From the NCBI GenBank assembly GCA_947164965.1, contig CAMUYR010000021.1:1-55080 (forward strand): a stretch of 55,080 nt of DNA, given 5' to 3'. Shown here piece after piece: positions 1 to 9,783 of this stretch (the stretch's first letter is position 1; the number at the start of each line of letters is the position of its first letter). Source of the stretch: an uncultured Prevotella sp. GTDB taxonomy: Bacteria > Bacteroidota > Bacteroidia > Bacteroidales > Bacteroidaceae. The translations under genes were made by a program, and so were the position numbers. The notes beneath the pieces are model-generated. The model saw nothing but the letters and a program-made list of their open reading frames with translations, was not told the DNA's origin and made no database searches.

Positions 1-1
1 G

Positions 2-97
2 TTTTACCTGAAAGGGCCACCTTTTAGGGCTATACGTCAGAATTGGCTGCTTACTATTGATGTATTCATCATACTGTCCGCAGGGCGGACACAATAA
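2..97 (+). CDS. 3' end of an unrecognised gene (partial)
   Basis: One frame is open from the left edge to TAA at 95-97 and gives about 31 residues with a hydrophobic stretch (WLLTIDVFIIL) near the end. The product is not recognised. The genes that follow belong to surface-polysaccharide biosynthesis, so a membrane or sugar-transfer protein is possible, but this is only inference from position. Confidence 0.3.
   Translation, partial: FYLKGPPFRAIRQNWLLTIDVFIILSAGRTQ
76..90 (+). terminator. Short GC-rich hairpin, possible terminator
   Basis: Perfect 6-bp inverted repeat GTCCGC/GCGGAC with a 3-nt loop, overlapping the stop of the partial gene. An A/T-rich stretch with a run of six T follows about 10 nt later. 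The stem is short, so termination is only possible. Confidence 0.3.
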
Positions 98-123
98 TTA
101 TTTTTTAACAAATTAAAGTTTTT

Positions 124-441
124 ATGAACAACAAAACGATTTTAGAATCGCAGCAGGCAGCAAAAATGCTGACCCTGCTGGTGCTGAGAAAGGCCGACAA
201 GGTTTTTCCCCGCATGCGTCGTGCCATGGAAGAGGAGTATTCTCTGACGCATGGTACACTTGGAGTAGTCTAAAATCATGAGTTTTGGGATGTGCAGCCC
301 CTCAAACTGGAGGTGCTGTTTAGAATTCACTTCGACATTCTGACCTACTATGACGGTATGCATGACGAGCATGCCATAGAAGCATGGAATGAGGAATTCT
401 TAGCGCTGTTCAGACGGTTGATTCAAAGGAAATGTTTGTAA
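124..441 (+). pseudogene. Hypothetical protein broken by an in-frame TAA
   Basis: A reading frame starts at ATG 124, meets TAA at 271-273 after 49 codons, then continues in the same frame for 55 codons to TAA at 439-441. Without the stop it would give a charged, soluble protein of about 105 residues. I do not recognise the family. Uninterrupted coding character on both sides of one stop suggests a recent nonsense mutation (or a sequencing error) rather than two genes. The next gene carries the same kind of lesion. Confidence 0.45.
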
Positions 442-448
442 CTTTTTC

Positions 449-472
449 GGTTGCAGGCTTGGGCCTGCAACC
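449..472 (+). terminator. Strong hairpin between two broken genes
   Basis: Perfect 10-bp stem GGTTGCAGGC/GCCTGCAACC with loop TTGG, 7 nt after the upstream stop. On the plus strand only a short T run follows (ACCTTT); on the minus strand a U-rich tail would follow (complement of CTTTTTC). It may act in both directions. Confidence 0.45.
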
Positions 473-490
473 ACCTTTAAACCATATTAT

Positions 491-1300
491 ATGACGAATG
501 ATTTGGTGTCCATTATCATGCTATCAAAGGATAATGGGCGATATGTTCAGGAAACAGTCAGGAGCGTTCTGAATCAGACCTATCAGAATTGGTAGATCGT
601 GTTTATGGATGACTCATCCAAAGATGACACGATATCTCAGATGATGGATCTGATGGAAGATGGAAAGGTCAAGAACCCTTCGACAAACTCATGGACCGAG
701 AGCAGAATTAAAGTGTCGCAGAACGTGGAGAGTAAGGGTTCTGCATCTTCTATGAACTCTGCACTCAGGGATGCGAGGGGAAAGTATATCGCCTTTCTGA
801 ATGTGGGGGATCTTTGGGAGCCTACAAAGCTGGAGAAGCAAATCGCCTTTATGGAGGAGAATGGTTATGCATTCACCTATACCAAGTATAAGTATATCGA
901 TAAGAATTCGAAGGATAGGGGCGATATGATGGGCGGCCTTAATGTGGTGACTCATAAAGACCTTATCAAATGCTGCTGGATGGGATATATGACCGTGATG
1001 TATGATGCAGAGAAACTCGGTAGATTCAGAGTAAGGAACATAGATAAGCATAATGACTATGCCCTGTGGATGGATGTGAGCGAGAAGGCTGACTGCTATC
1101 TACTGCCAGAGTGTCTGGCATCGCTCAGGGTTGAACATGCTCTGTATAGCCCTCTGCCCATGTTTGATAAAGTAAGGTGGAGGTATGAGGTGTTTCACAC
1201 CGTGGAAGATCTGAATCCATTTATATCTGAATGGCTGACCATCAGGAATATGATCGGGGGATTTATGAAGAAAGTGAAGTATGTGGAAAAGATTAGATAA
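491..1300 (+). pseudogene. Family 2 glycosyltransferase with a premature TAG
   Basis: From ATG 491 the frame reads as a GT-A fold family 2 glycosyltransferase: an N-terminal VSIIMLSKDNG strand, then VLNQTYQNW, then TAG at 593-595, then IVFMDDSSKDDT with the family's Asp-rich nucleotide-sugar/metal motif. The full frame is 270 codons, close to the family length. A start at 599 would lack the first beta strand and the NxT-Y-x-N-W helix, so the natural start is 491 and the gene is interrupted at codon 35. Such enzymes add sugars to O-antigen, capsule or exopolysaccharide. The stop TAA overlaps the ATG of the next gene by one base. Confidence 0.7.
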
Positions 1301-1863
1301 TGGTAGAGCAGTTTTCTGATTACTTTGATTTGCTCTATCAGGATATTCCTGCAAACGTTTTTAAGTGGGTATTAATACTATTCTGTTTAGGGGCTGTTGT
1401 TATCATCGCTTTTAGGATATGCAGGAAAGGTTCTTGTAGTTTAGCGATATGTTCTGTCGGAAGAGATTTGTCGAGGTTATTGCTGGCGGAATATGTCGCT
1501 TTGTTATATTGTTCGACAGTAATATTTAGAAAGGCGTCGAAGTTCGTTTCTGGTTATGACTTCCATCCCTTTTGGAGCTATGCCGCCATCAGAGATGGGA
1601 AAGAGCAGCTGCTGGTGGAGAATGCGATGAATGTGGTGGTTTTCGTGCCTGTAGGGCTGTTATTGGGATTGGCCTTTCGGAGTATCAGATGGTGGCAGGT
1701 GATATTGATAGGAGGAGGTATCTCTATTAGCATAGAGGCATTGCAATACTTTACCTGTAGAGGATTCTCGGAGGTGGATGATGTGATGCATAATACACTG
1801 GGGTGTATAGCTGGATTTGCTGTGTATAAAGTAGGGAAGAGGATTTGTAATGCAAGGAAGTAG
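1300..1863 (+). CDS. VanZ-like membrane protein
   Basis: 187 residues with about four hydrophobic segments. The second half carries the VanZ-like signature: a polar loop after ENAMNVVVFVPVGLLLG, a segment ending in SIEALQYFTCRGFSEVDDV, and a final helix HNTLGCIAGFAVY; the R-G-x-x-E/D-x-D-D region is typical. The family (PF04892) includes the teicoplanin-resistance accessory protein VanZ; most members have no known reaction. ATG 1300 overlaps the stop of the upstream glycosyltransferase (TAATG), so the two are probably co-translated and belong to a surface-polysaccharide locus. Confidence 0.8.
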   Translation: MVEQFSDYFDLLYQDIPANVFKWVLILFCLGAVVIIAFRICRKGSCSLAICSVGRDLSRLLLAEYVALLYCSTVIFRKASKFVSGYDFHPFWSYAAIRDGKEQLLVENAMNVVVFVPVGLLLGLAFRSIRWWQVILIGGGISISIEALQYFTCRGFSEVDDVMHNTLGCIAGFAVYKVGKRICNARK

Positions 1864-1880
1864 AATAAATCTTTGGTATG

Positions 1881-1973
1881 ATGAATATATTAAAAGCAAT
1901 TTGGCTATTCTGCTCATATTTGTTTTGGCCGCAGATTCATTACAAACCTATGGAGAATGACCATGCAAGTTAA
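1881..1973 (+). CDS. Possible 30-residue peptide or gene remnant
   Basis: An ATG-to-TAA frame of 30 codons with a hydrophobic N-terminus, 17 nt after the VanZ-like gene. No similarity recognised and no promoter seen. It may be the decayed start of a lost gene. Confidence 0.15.
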   Translation: MNILKAIWLFCSYLFWPQIHYKPMENDHAS

Positions 1974-1983
1974 TATCAAGAAC

Positions 1984-2022
1984 AAAGCGGTTGGTTGCTA
2001 TCATTAAGCAGCCAGCCGCTTT
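1984..2022 (+). terminator. 16-bp hairpin with G-U pairs
   Basis: Arms 1984-1999 and 2007-2022 pair over 16 positions if two G-U pairs are allowed, with a 7-nt loop. No T-run follows, so it may act as a weak terminator or as an RNA-stability element before the membrane-protein gene. Confidence 0.5.
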
Positions 2023-2049
2023 GCGGTTAATAGAATAATAGGAAATGTT

Positions 2050-2742
2050 ATGGAATTTTTAAAAAGAGGAGTAGTTGGGATAACATGTCTATTGTGTATC
2101 CTAATCATTACAGTTTGCGTGGTGCAAGTTAATATTATGTATGGGCTTGTAGGCGTGTTCGCATTCCTCTTATGTGCATTCGCATCACTTCAGCCCTACA
2201 AATTGGTATATACTTATTTCGCCCGTAATAAAGAGTATAACAATAATTTGGTTAGAGGTATTACTAACTGTTGGACCATTTATCAGATAATGAACCAGAT
2301 GATTTTCTATGGAGGAGTGTTCTCCTATCTGCTATTACTGGCTGATAAGAAGTTCTTTGATATTCCCCAGAGTATATTTTTCATTGTCATTATTGTATTG
2401 GCATGTCTGGTGTCTTTAAAGCCGACTCAACCCTTTGTAAATAAAGAAAAGTATGTAGGTGCCAGACGCAGACTAGGTAAATTGATAAGCGCATTTGTAC
2501 CAAGGTTTGTAATCCTATATGCCTTCGTAGTATATTACCTTCTGGCTTATGTACATGCAACAACAGATAATATCATACCTTCACTCTGTGTGGCGTATAT
2601 AGCCATAGAAAGGTTGTTTACCATGTTTCAAACTGTTTCAAGCTATGCAGAGCAAGAATACTATAGCTTGTTTAGGGATACAGCAATGTGGATGAGAAAG
2701 ATAAGGAATATGGATAAAGAGAGTGAAAGCCGATCAGAGTAA
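2050..2742 (+). CDS. Unrecognised multi-pass membrane protein
   Basis: 230 residues with about five hydrophobic segments: two in the first 55 residues, two around residues 80-120, and one at about 153-172. A charged C-terminal tail contains SSYAEQEYYSLFRDTAMWMRKIR. No catalytic motif is visible and I do not recognise a family. It is AT-rich like the operon that follows, but a terminator separates them. It could be a membrane partner of the downstream system; its own terminator argues for separate transcription. Confidence 0.6.
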   Translation: MEFLKRGVVGITCLLCILIITVCVVQVNIMYGLVGVFAFLLCAFASLQPYKLVYTYFARNKEYNNNLVRGITNCWTIYQIMNQMIFYGGVFSYLLLLADKKFFDIPQSIFFIVIIVLACLVSLKPTQPFVNKEKYVGARRRLGKLISAFVPRFVILYAFVVYYLLAYVHATTDNIIPSLCVAYIAIERLFTMFQTVSSYAEQEYYSLFRDTAMWMRKIRNMDKESESRSE

Positions 2743-2757
2743 ATCTGGTCGGCTTTC
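2725..2757 (+). terminator. Terminator overlapping the stop of the membrane protein
   Basis: Arms GAAAGCCGATCAG (2725-2737) and CTGGTCGGCTTTC (2745-2757) pair over 13 positions with one G-U pair and a 7-nt loop that contains the stop codon. No clear T-run follows. Confidence 0.6.
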
Positions 2758-2844
2758 GCATTTAAAAAGCGCGATGAATTATAACGGGCCAGTATTACTA
2801 AAAATGGCGTTTGACGCACTTGTTTATAGAAAATTCGGTGGAAA

Positions 2845-2876
2845 TTTGGAACTTTGAGGGAAAAAAGCTATTTTTG
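2845..2876 (+). promoter_or_regulatory. Bacteroidota promoter for the three-gene operon
   Basis: -33 element TTTG at 2845-2848 and -7 element TATTTTTG at 2869-2876 with a 20-bp spacer. The ATG lies 30 nt after the -7 element. No other promoter of this type is obvious before 10775. Confidence 0.7.
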
Positions 2877-2906
2877 CAGTAGAAAAATGATTAAATAGCG
2901 AAAGGT

Positions 2907-5900
2907 ATGGATAATATCGAAGAAAAGGCTCAGGAGCCTCAGGTACAAGATAAAGAGATTAGAAAACTTCTGTCACCTTGCTCAATCAAAGAGGGAGATT
3001 CATCCCATTATGCAGTTGATGATTTAAAATTTGCCATCACTCAAGATGATACAAGAAATATTGCCGTAACTGGAAATTATGGTTCAGGTAAGAGTTCTGT
3101 TGTAAATACCTGTATTGAGGAATTGAAACTAGAGAAAAAAGTATTACGTATTTCCCTCTCCACTTTTAAACTAGATGAGAAGGAATCGAATAAGGATGAG
3201 AAAGGTAAAGGATATGAGGGTGATATCGAATATAAGATTGTACAACATTTACTCTATAAATGTGACAGAGATAGGATCCCTTATTCAGGATTCCAATTCA
3301 TAAAGCATGTCGATAGAAGTCAGCTTGTGAGATATGTAAAACTAACTATAATAGCATTCTGCTGTTATGTTATAGCTTTTGAGCCGGCTTTTTTACAAAT
3401 AAATAGTATGTATGATGCCTATCATTGGGCCTGCGACCATATAGGACAAAAAGCAGGGATCATAATTAATTTAGTCGCAGATATAGTATCCATTTGCTAT
3501 CTGATGTGGTTCCTTTATAAAGTTGGTGTTTTCCTTGCAGCTAAGATTAATAGGTTCAGAAATGTTAAGATTGAAGCACAAGGAGTTTCTTTGGAGGCAT
3601 CTACAGAAACATCAGTATTTAATAAATACCTAGATGAGATTATTTATATCATCCAAGCTAATCAGTATGATTTTATCTTGTTTGAAGATCTTGATAGGGT
3701 AGTAAACTCAACCCAACTATTCTTAAAAATAAGAGAATTGAACATGTTGATTAACGAATCAGAGGCATTTAAGAATAATAAAAGGATAGTACGTTTCATT
3801 TATGCCATTAAAGACGATGTGTTTAACAGAGAGCTGCGTACAAAGTGCTTTGATTATATTGTTGCTGTAGTGCCCGTGGTTGATCATTATAATGTGATTG
3901 ATTATTTGATAGCTGAGTATAGAGTAAAAGGTATGCTGCAGAATATCAGTGACGCAGAACTTGAACAAATAACCAATAGAATAACTGGGCTCCGTGAATT
4001 AAAAAATGTAATGAATGAATATTCTTTGTATGAGAGGAGCTATAAGCTTCATTCTAGCGAGAAAGCTACCGATTATGAGAAGAAATTACTTGCAATAATT
4101 GTCTATAAAAACCTATTCCCTCAAGATTTTGGCCTGATATATGAAAAGAAAGGTTTATTATATTCAGTTATTAATCAACGTCACAAATTTGATAGCATAT
4201 TAACTCACGATATCAAGGAAGAGTTGGTCGCAGTTGAGGGCAAAATTAGGGATGCAAGAGGAAAAATAGTGTCACTAAGGAGGAATTATTTGGATATTTT
4301 GGAACAAAATAACGTAAAAACAGTAAGAACAGGAGAAAAAAACTATACCCTGGAGCAGGTCGCAAATAATGATCAGTTGTGGAATAAGTTTGTGAAAAAT
4401 GAGTTCGATTCATATTATTATGTAGATGAAGCTAACGATGAAGCAGGAGAATCGGATTATAACTATTTGTTTAAGGATGTTGAGAAGGATGTTAATGCAG
4501 ATATGGGATACGACCAATTTGCGAGGAATGCATCATCAGAGTATTATCAGAATTATATGAAAAAGCCGGAGTTGGAGAAAGAAATTAGAGAAATAGAACA
4601 TACAGATCTGAGGAATGTTTTCAGAAAGGCAGGGGCAAAGGCTACCAAGCCAATTATTAGGGAGATATATGATAATATATATGAGAAAACCGATTTGACA
4701 GAAATACCACAGATTGATGTGATTCAATCTTTTGTCTATAATGGCTACATAGAGGAAGATTATTATCTCTATATCTCAAAATTCTACCCTGGAACTTTGT
4801 CAGAGGATGATTATCAGTTTGCAAATGATATTATACAAGGTGTTGAACGCCCATATGATACCAAGCTAAACAATGTTGAGGCTATTGTAAAAAAACTAAG
4901 AAAAGATGATTTTGAAAACAGGTATGTTTTGAATTTTGATATTTTGGAATACCTAATGCGTACAAATGATAAGACATATCTGCCCATATTTATTGAAACT
5001 GTCAGAAAACACCCAGATTTTATTGTGAAATATTATCAAGGAGTTAAGAGCCCTAATAACGCCTTCTTCCATGATACCATTGAAGGATGGATAGGATGTG
5101 TACAAGTTATACAGAACGTAGAATCTGATATAGACAGGGAACAGCTTTTAGTGCTTTTCTTTATGGTGGCTCCTACATTTGTAAACTTAACACAAGAAGA
5201 AAAGGAATATCTTGAAGGCAAGTATGAGTTTTTGTGTAACAATATAGACAAACTGAAAATAGGAAATATAAAGGATTATCTGCATGATCATGAGCTAAAA
5301 TTTAAGGGCTTAGTGGCCCCGAATGAAAAGACAAGGGATTTGTATAATTATTGCCTTACGAAAAAATTATTTGTCATCAATGAAGAAAATTTGAAAGTGA
5401 TATTAGGTGAAAAATTTGAAACTGGTGCAATATTTTCGATAATGGCCTTGGAGAATAAACCGGCAAGAGATTTCTTAGAGAAGAACCTTTCTGCAATCAT
5501 CAGTTTAATCCCTGATTCAAGCAGGTCTGAAAATAAAGAAGCTATTGTTTATCTGCTAAAATCACAAATCCCGTCTGACGAGTGGTTAGTTAGATACTTG
5601 TCTGTTCAAAGTGTGGAATTTGATGAGATTAATGATCTTGATAGCCATAGTGTTGATTTAATTATCAGAGCTGATAAACTGATACCTGCATGGCATTTAG
5701 TGCAAGATGCCTTCAAAATTATTGGAAAGCTAAATGCCAGCCTTTATGCTTACTTGACAAAACACGCTAGCAAGTTAATGAAAGAAAGATGTGTTGGAGA
5801 TCAGAGCCTTGTACAAAGCATACATCAGCAGTTGTTTGCAGGAGATGAACTGCCAATAAATGAATTTAAGCAACTGATGAGAAGTTTTGACTATTCATTT

Positions 5901-6554
5901 TCTCTTGAAGAGCTAAAGTCTTTATCAGATGAAAGAATCTCTGAAGTAATTAAGCAAAAGAAGATAGCTGTTAGCGCTCCAATATTTGAATACTTGAATA
6001 AGGAACATTCTGCTGAAGTGGCTGATGATTATTTTATTTTGCATTTTGATAGTATTTTAGATGACGATAAAATAGAGCTTAGTAATTATATGAGGAATAG
6101 TATGGGAATACATATTCTAAACAGTAAGCTTACTTTAGAGCAGAAAAAGCGATTTATGGATGAGTATTTGTTCTTTAATGAGAAGATGGATGACGCTCAG
6201 CAATTGGCTGCCTTGGTTTGTTTCTATTATAATAAATGTGGTGTGAAGGAAGCTGATCATGATATTGTTGTGCATGCATTGCAATTATATCATCATGAAG
6301 GTAGCTGGGAGCAGAAAATTAATCTGATAAACAAATGTAACGCCGCTTGGGTGTATGACCATGATACGGAGAACAAGATGCTTAATGCTTTAGGTGGTGA
6401 ATATGATAAGTTAACTTATGCAAGAGGCTGGGCTAATTATGACATAAGGCCAGAGAATTGGGAGCTATTGGATTATCTGAAATCCCATGGTCACTATGTG
6501 AACAAATTTGATGAAAAGGATGGTCAATATTATGTAACTTTCAAACATAGCTAA
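2907..6554 (+). CDS. YobI-type transmembrane P-loop NTPase
   Basis: 1215 residues, about the length of Bacillus subtilis YobI. Order: a leader with LLSPCSIKEGDSSHYAVDDLKFAI; Walker A GNYGSGKSS at residues 56-64; two hydrophobic segments at about 142-162 and 183-211, which would place the protein in the membrane; a Walker B strand FILFEDLDR at 256-264; a sensor-like FIYAIKDDVF; then an 850-residue, mostly helical, charged C-terminal region with no motif I know. The layout (KAP/STAND-like NTPase split by a two-helix hairpin, large variable C-terminus) is that of a sensor or scaffold. No reaction is established for the family. The gene is AT-rich, starts the operon, and ends one base before the next ATG. 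Family membership is judged from the N-terminus; function is not known. Confidence 0.8.
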   Translation: MDNIEEKAQEPQVQDKEIRKLLSPCSIKEGDSSHYAVDDLKFAITQDDTRNIAVTGNYGSGKSSVVNTCIEELKLEKKVLRISLSTFKLDEKESNKDEKGKGYEGDIEYKIVQHLLYKCDRDRIPYSGFQFIKHVDRSQLVRYVKLTIIAFCCYVIAFEPAFLQINSMYDAYHWACDHIGQKAGIIINLVADIVSICYLMWFLYKVGVFLAAKINRFRNVKIEAQGVSLEASTETSVFNKYLDEIIYIIQANQYDFILFEDLDRVVNSTQLFLKIRELNMLINESEAFKNNKRIVRFIYAIKDDVFNRELRTKCFDYIVAVVPVVDHYNVIDYLIAEYRVKGMLQNISDAELEQITNRITGLRELKNVMNEYSLYERSYKLHSSEKATDYEKKLLAIIVYKNLFPQDFGLIYEKKGLLYSVINQRHKFDSILTHDIKEELVAVEGKIRDARGKIVSLRRNYLDILEQNNVKTVRTGEKNYTLEQVANNDQLWNKFVKNEFDSYYYVDEANDEAGESDYNYLFKDVEKDVNADMGYDQFARNASSEYYQNYMKKPELEKEIREIEHTDLRNVFRKAGAKATKPIIREIYDNIYEKTDLTEIPQIDVIQSFVYNGYIEEDYYLYISKFYPGTLSEDDYQFANDIIQGVERPYDTKLNNVEAIVKKLRKDDFENRYVLNFDILEYLMRTNDKTYLPIFIETVRKHPDFIVKYYQGVKSPNNAFFHDTIEGWIGCVQVIQNVESDIDREQLLVLFFMVAPTFVNLTQEEKEYLEGKYEFLCNNIDKLKIGNIKDYLHDHELKFKGLVAPNEKTRDLYNYCLTKKLFVINEENLKVILGEKFETGAIFSIMALENKPARDFLEKNLSAIISLIPDSSRSENKEAIVYLLKSQIPSDEWLVRYLSVQSVEFDEINDLDSHSVDLIIRADKLIPAWHLVQDAFKIIGKLNASLYAYLTKHASKLMKERCVGDQSLVQSIHQQLFAGDELPINEFKQLMRSFDYSFSLEELKSLSDERISEVIKQKKIAVSAPIFEYLNKEHSAEVADDYFILHFDSILDDDKIELSNYMRNSMGIHILNSKLTLEQKKRFMDEYLFFNEKMDDAQQLAALVCFYYNKCGVKEADHDIVVHALQLYHHEGSWEQKINLINKCNAAWVYDHDTENKMLNALGGEYDKLTYARGWANYDIRPENWELLDYLKSHGHYVNKFDEKDGQYYVTFKHS

Positions 6555-6555
6555 T

Positions 6556-9500
6556 ATGGAAGAGAACCAGAATAAATCACAAGAAGAGCGTTGGCAGGAA
6601 GCTGAAGATGAGCGCCTGGAGTATGAGGGATATTGCCGAAAAATAAGTATAGGCTTGGATAATCAAGGGGATTTAACAGGTTTCCGAGCTATATGGGAAC
6701 TTGTGCAGAATGCACGAGATATGTCAGACCATGCCCATATCAAGATGGAGCTTACTCCTGATAGTTTCATCTTTTCTCATCATGGTTATCCCTTCAATTA
6801 CACATCGTTTAGGGCTCTGGTAAAGCAAGATAGTTCTAAAGATAGAACAGATGCAAACCTCGTGGGGCAATATGGTACTGGATTCATGACTACCCATGTG
6901 TTCAATAGGATGGTTTATGTGAGTGCGCCATATGCAGTGAAGAAAAGCGATGATGAAATTAGTGGATACTATCAAATTACGGATTTCAATTTAGACCGCA
7001 CTAAAGTTGATACTCCTGAAGGGCCAGGCATCATGAAGAAACAACTGAAAGACGTGAAGGCATTTTGCAAAATGCCCTTGACGCCAACTGCTGTTAATGA
7101 TACCACATCGTTCAGATATGATTTGACTGATAAACAAGTGGCGGAAGTTTCTGACTATTTGGAAAGTGCCATCAAATTGATGCCTCTTGTGCTGGTTTTG
7201 AATGAAAAGATAGCAGAAATTGAAGTTCATGATCATTATTCCAAGAAACACTATTCGTTTAAGAGGGGTGGTGATAGAAATGAAGTTGTTCTTTCAAATA
7301 ATGTTTGGAAAGAGATTGCAGAGAGTGTAACTCTTGTTAATCTCGCTACGTGGCATGAAGAGATAATTAAGTGTAAGAGCCTACAGTCGGAAAAAGGTGA
7401 TGTGATAATTATACCTCCTTACCCATCTTTCTGCGGTGATGTTAATAGTATACCAAGTCTATTTTTGTGGTTCCCTTTGCTGGGTACAGAAAAGTTTGGT
7501 GTTAACTTTATCTTCCATTCAAAGCGTTTCTATCCTGTAGAGAAAAGAAATAATATCATGTTGCCAGGCGCTTCGCAAATTAGCAAAGCTAAGGGTGGAG
7601 ATAATGAAGCCATATTGAAAGAGATGATGGTTGTACTCTTTAGCTATTATTCTCAAGATGAGCATGCAAAAGAGCTGAATATTGATATGTGTAAGGTGGC
7701 TTTTCCAAATAATAGTGAGAATGAAGACACTATGCGCTTTTACAATGAAATGCAAGAGCTATGGAATCATCAGGTGCCATCATGGAAGATATTGCCTATT
7801 GGAGGAGGTTATCATAGTATACTAGAAAATAACGTTAGACTCCTTGATCCACGCTTCTATTCTACGCTTGACGATGAACAGCGTAAGAAATATGAACCTG
7901 TGTTGGCGAAGTATGCTTCTGCCGTCTGCATTCCTGAGAATCAGCCTATCATGTTTCCTGATAGCGAACTGATTGCATGGTCAGAAATAGTGAACCGTTG
8001 GGCTTGTGGTAGAGATAAAGAATTCTTTGTAACGGTTTCTGAGGTATGTAAGGCTATTAAGGATAAGGGAGATGAACTCCATTCGTTTTTGATGCTTATG
8101 AAGGATAGTGGGAATGCCACTATGATGGAGGAATTTCCACTATTGCCTAATAGGGAAGGCAAATTGTATAAAAGACCAGAACTGTACTATGGCGAATTCA
8201 TGACAGATGAAATCTATCAACTAGTAAAAGTGGTCATGGGTGATAGGTCTATGAAAATGTATGACCCTGCTTATTTGGATGTCTGCACAGTTAATCCTTA
8301 TTCGACCACTGAATTGCAGAAGGATATTTCAAATACTATGGGTGGCTGGCGTAATAAATGTCTTACGTCTAACCCATCTGTAGCATTAGAGCAAAGCCAG
8401 CTTGATGCACTCATTAAATTTTGTAGTGCTACTGCTTTATCGGAATTCAAAAACCAGCGTGGCAGAATGATGCCAATAATAGCAGAATACTATGGCAATG
8501 CTTTTGAACAGGTTGCTACTATCAAGTTTAGGGATGATGAGGAAGAAGATTTTTACAAGCCTGCATTTAATTTCCTGCTGGACTATACCTTGTCTCTTGT
8601 GTGTCAGCAAAACTCTCAATGGGTTGCCACCCACAAACAATGGTTGCTTAACTTCTTAAAGGAATATGCCCCTCAAGACAATGATGAGCGTAAGAAGAAG
8701 CTTGATACCTATGGGGTACTTCCTAATCAAAAAGGAGAACTTTGTTTAAAAGGAGATCTTAAAGTGAACATGGGCGTTCCTGAAGAAATGGTAGCTATCT
8801 ATCAAGCTGTATTTGGAACTGACTTAAAGACAGAATGGATTGATCCGGCTTTTGAACCTGTTATTACGTTAACGCCAGTTTATCCCAAAGAAATAGCCAG
8901 TAAAATAGAGGATGCTTTAGTAGAGGATATGAAAAAGGAGGATAAAAAGGAACGTAAATTTGAAAAAGTTGTACGTAGAATTATCCTTAAGGTTGGGGAA
9001 TCTAAAGATTGGCAAGATTGGTTTGGCGTGATAGATGATAAGAAAGCAACCTATACTTTCAGCATGAAAACAGGAGATGCTCAGAAGAGCCTGTTCTCGC
9101 TCATGGATAACTTAGATGATGAAAACCTTAAAAGGCTGGCCAAACTGGGAGAGAGTGGGAATATAGGCAGCCTTATAAATAAAATGGAGAATATTGAGAA
9201 GTTGGAAAGGGATAGAATCGCGAGGTTTAACCACCTTCATCATATAGGAAAGTACATTGAGGATGTGCTCAGGGAGAAAATAGGTAGCGACTTGATTAAG
9301 GCTGATATGCCTGAAACAAAAGATGATAATATCATTGCTGATGATATACAGAATGGACAGGATATTGTAGTCAAGGTCAAGGTAAATGGCATTTGGAAAG
9401 AGGTGTACTATGTAGAGGTAAAAAGTAAATGGGACTTTGATGATCCGGCTCACATGAGCACAAACCAGATAAAAATGGCCAGTAAACATCCAAAGGAGTA

Positions 9501-9783
9501 TGCTTTGTGTTGCGTAGACTTACGGCCATATAAGAGTGCTGAGTTGGCTGATCTGCCAGAGCAAGTTATTATTAATGCTACGAGAGTAAAAATGGATATT
9601 GGCGGCGTTTTAGGCCCTATGGTATCAACTATCCTTGAGGCAGACAAGCTGCCTGATAAGACGCAAATTAAAATATCTGACTACCGGACAAATATGTCGG
9701 CTGAGGTGTTTGAACAAGGCCAACCCTTCAGAGTGTTGACAGATACGATATATAATATTGTAAGAAAGGAATTGTATGGATAA
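6556..9783 (+). CDS. Giant GHKL (Hsp90/sacsin-like) ATPase with C-terminal PD-(D/E)XK-like domain
   Basis: 1075 residues. The N-terminal GHKL ATP-binding fold is marked by the N-box ELVQNARD (48-55), a degenerate G1 box FSHHGYPF (73-80) where DxGxG would be expected, and the G2 box GQYGTGF (104-110). This is the pattern of sacsin-type Hsp90-like proteins. The middle is long and unrecognised. Near the C-terminus a DUF3883-like segment has Asp936, then a strand YYVEVKSKW with Glu954 and Lys956: the D...E-x-K order of PD-(D/E)XK nucleases. Asp/Glu/Lys are present, so nuclease activity is possible but not shown. The ATG is one base after the upstream stop, and its own stop overlaps the next ATG by 8 nt, so the three products are probably made together. 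Confidence 0.8.
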   Translation: MEENQNKSQEERWQEAEDERLEYEGYCRKISIGLDNQGDLTGFRAIWELVQNARDMSDHAHIKMELTPDSFIFSHHGYPFNYTSFRALVKQDSSKDRTDANLVGQYGTGFMTTHVFNRMVYVSAPYAVKKSDDEISGYYQITDFNLDRTKVDTPEGPGIMKKQLKDVKAFCKMPLTPTAVNDTTSFRYDLTDKQVAEVSDYLESAIKLMPLVLVLNEKIAEIEVHDHYSKKHYSFKRGGDRNEVVLSNNVWKEIAESVTLVNLATWHEEIIKCKSLQSEKGDVIIIPPYPSFCGDVNSIPSLFLWFPLLGTEKFGVNFIFHSKRFYPVEKRNNIMLPGASQISKAKGGDNEAILKEMMVVLFSYYSQDEHAKELNIDMCKVAFPNNSENEDTMRFYNEMQELWNHQVPSWKILPIGGGYHSILENNVRLLDPRFYSTLDDEQRKKYEPVLAKYASAVCIPENQPIMFPDSELIAWSEIVNRWACGRDKEFFVTVSEVCKAIKDKGDELHSFLMLMKDSGNATMMEEFPLLPNREGKLYKRPELYYGEFMTDEIYQLVKVVMGDRSMKMYDPAYLDVCTVNPYSTTELQKDISNTMGGWRNKCLTSNPSVALEQSQLDALIKFCSATALSEFKNQRGRMMPIIAEYYGNAFEQVATIKFRDDEEEDFYKPAFNFLLDYTLSLVCQQNSQWVATHKQWLLNFLKEYAPQDNDERKKKLDTYGVLPNQKGELCLKGDLKVNMGVPEEMVAIYQAVFGTDLKTEWIDPAFEPVITLTPVYPKEIASKIEDALVEDMKKEDKKERKFEKVVRRIILKVGESKDWQDWFGVIDDKKATYTFSMKTGDAQKSLFSLMDNLDDENLKRLAKLGESGNIGSLINKMENIEKLERDRIARFNHLHHIGKYIEDVLREKIGSDLIKADMPETKDDNIIADDIQNGQDIVVKVKVNGIWKEVYYVEVKSKWDFDDPAHMSTNQIKMASKHPKEYALCCVDLRPYKSAELADLPEQVIINATRVKMDIGGVLGPMVSTILEADKLPDKTQIKISDYRTNMSAEVFEQGQPFRVLTDTIYNIVRKELYG

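Noticed and set aside
124..1300. Alternative genetic code (reassigned stop codons)
   Set aside because: One gene has TAA and the other TAG, while all other genes in the window end normally at TAA, TAG and TGA.
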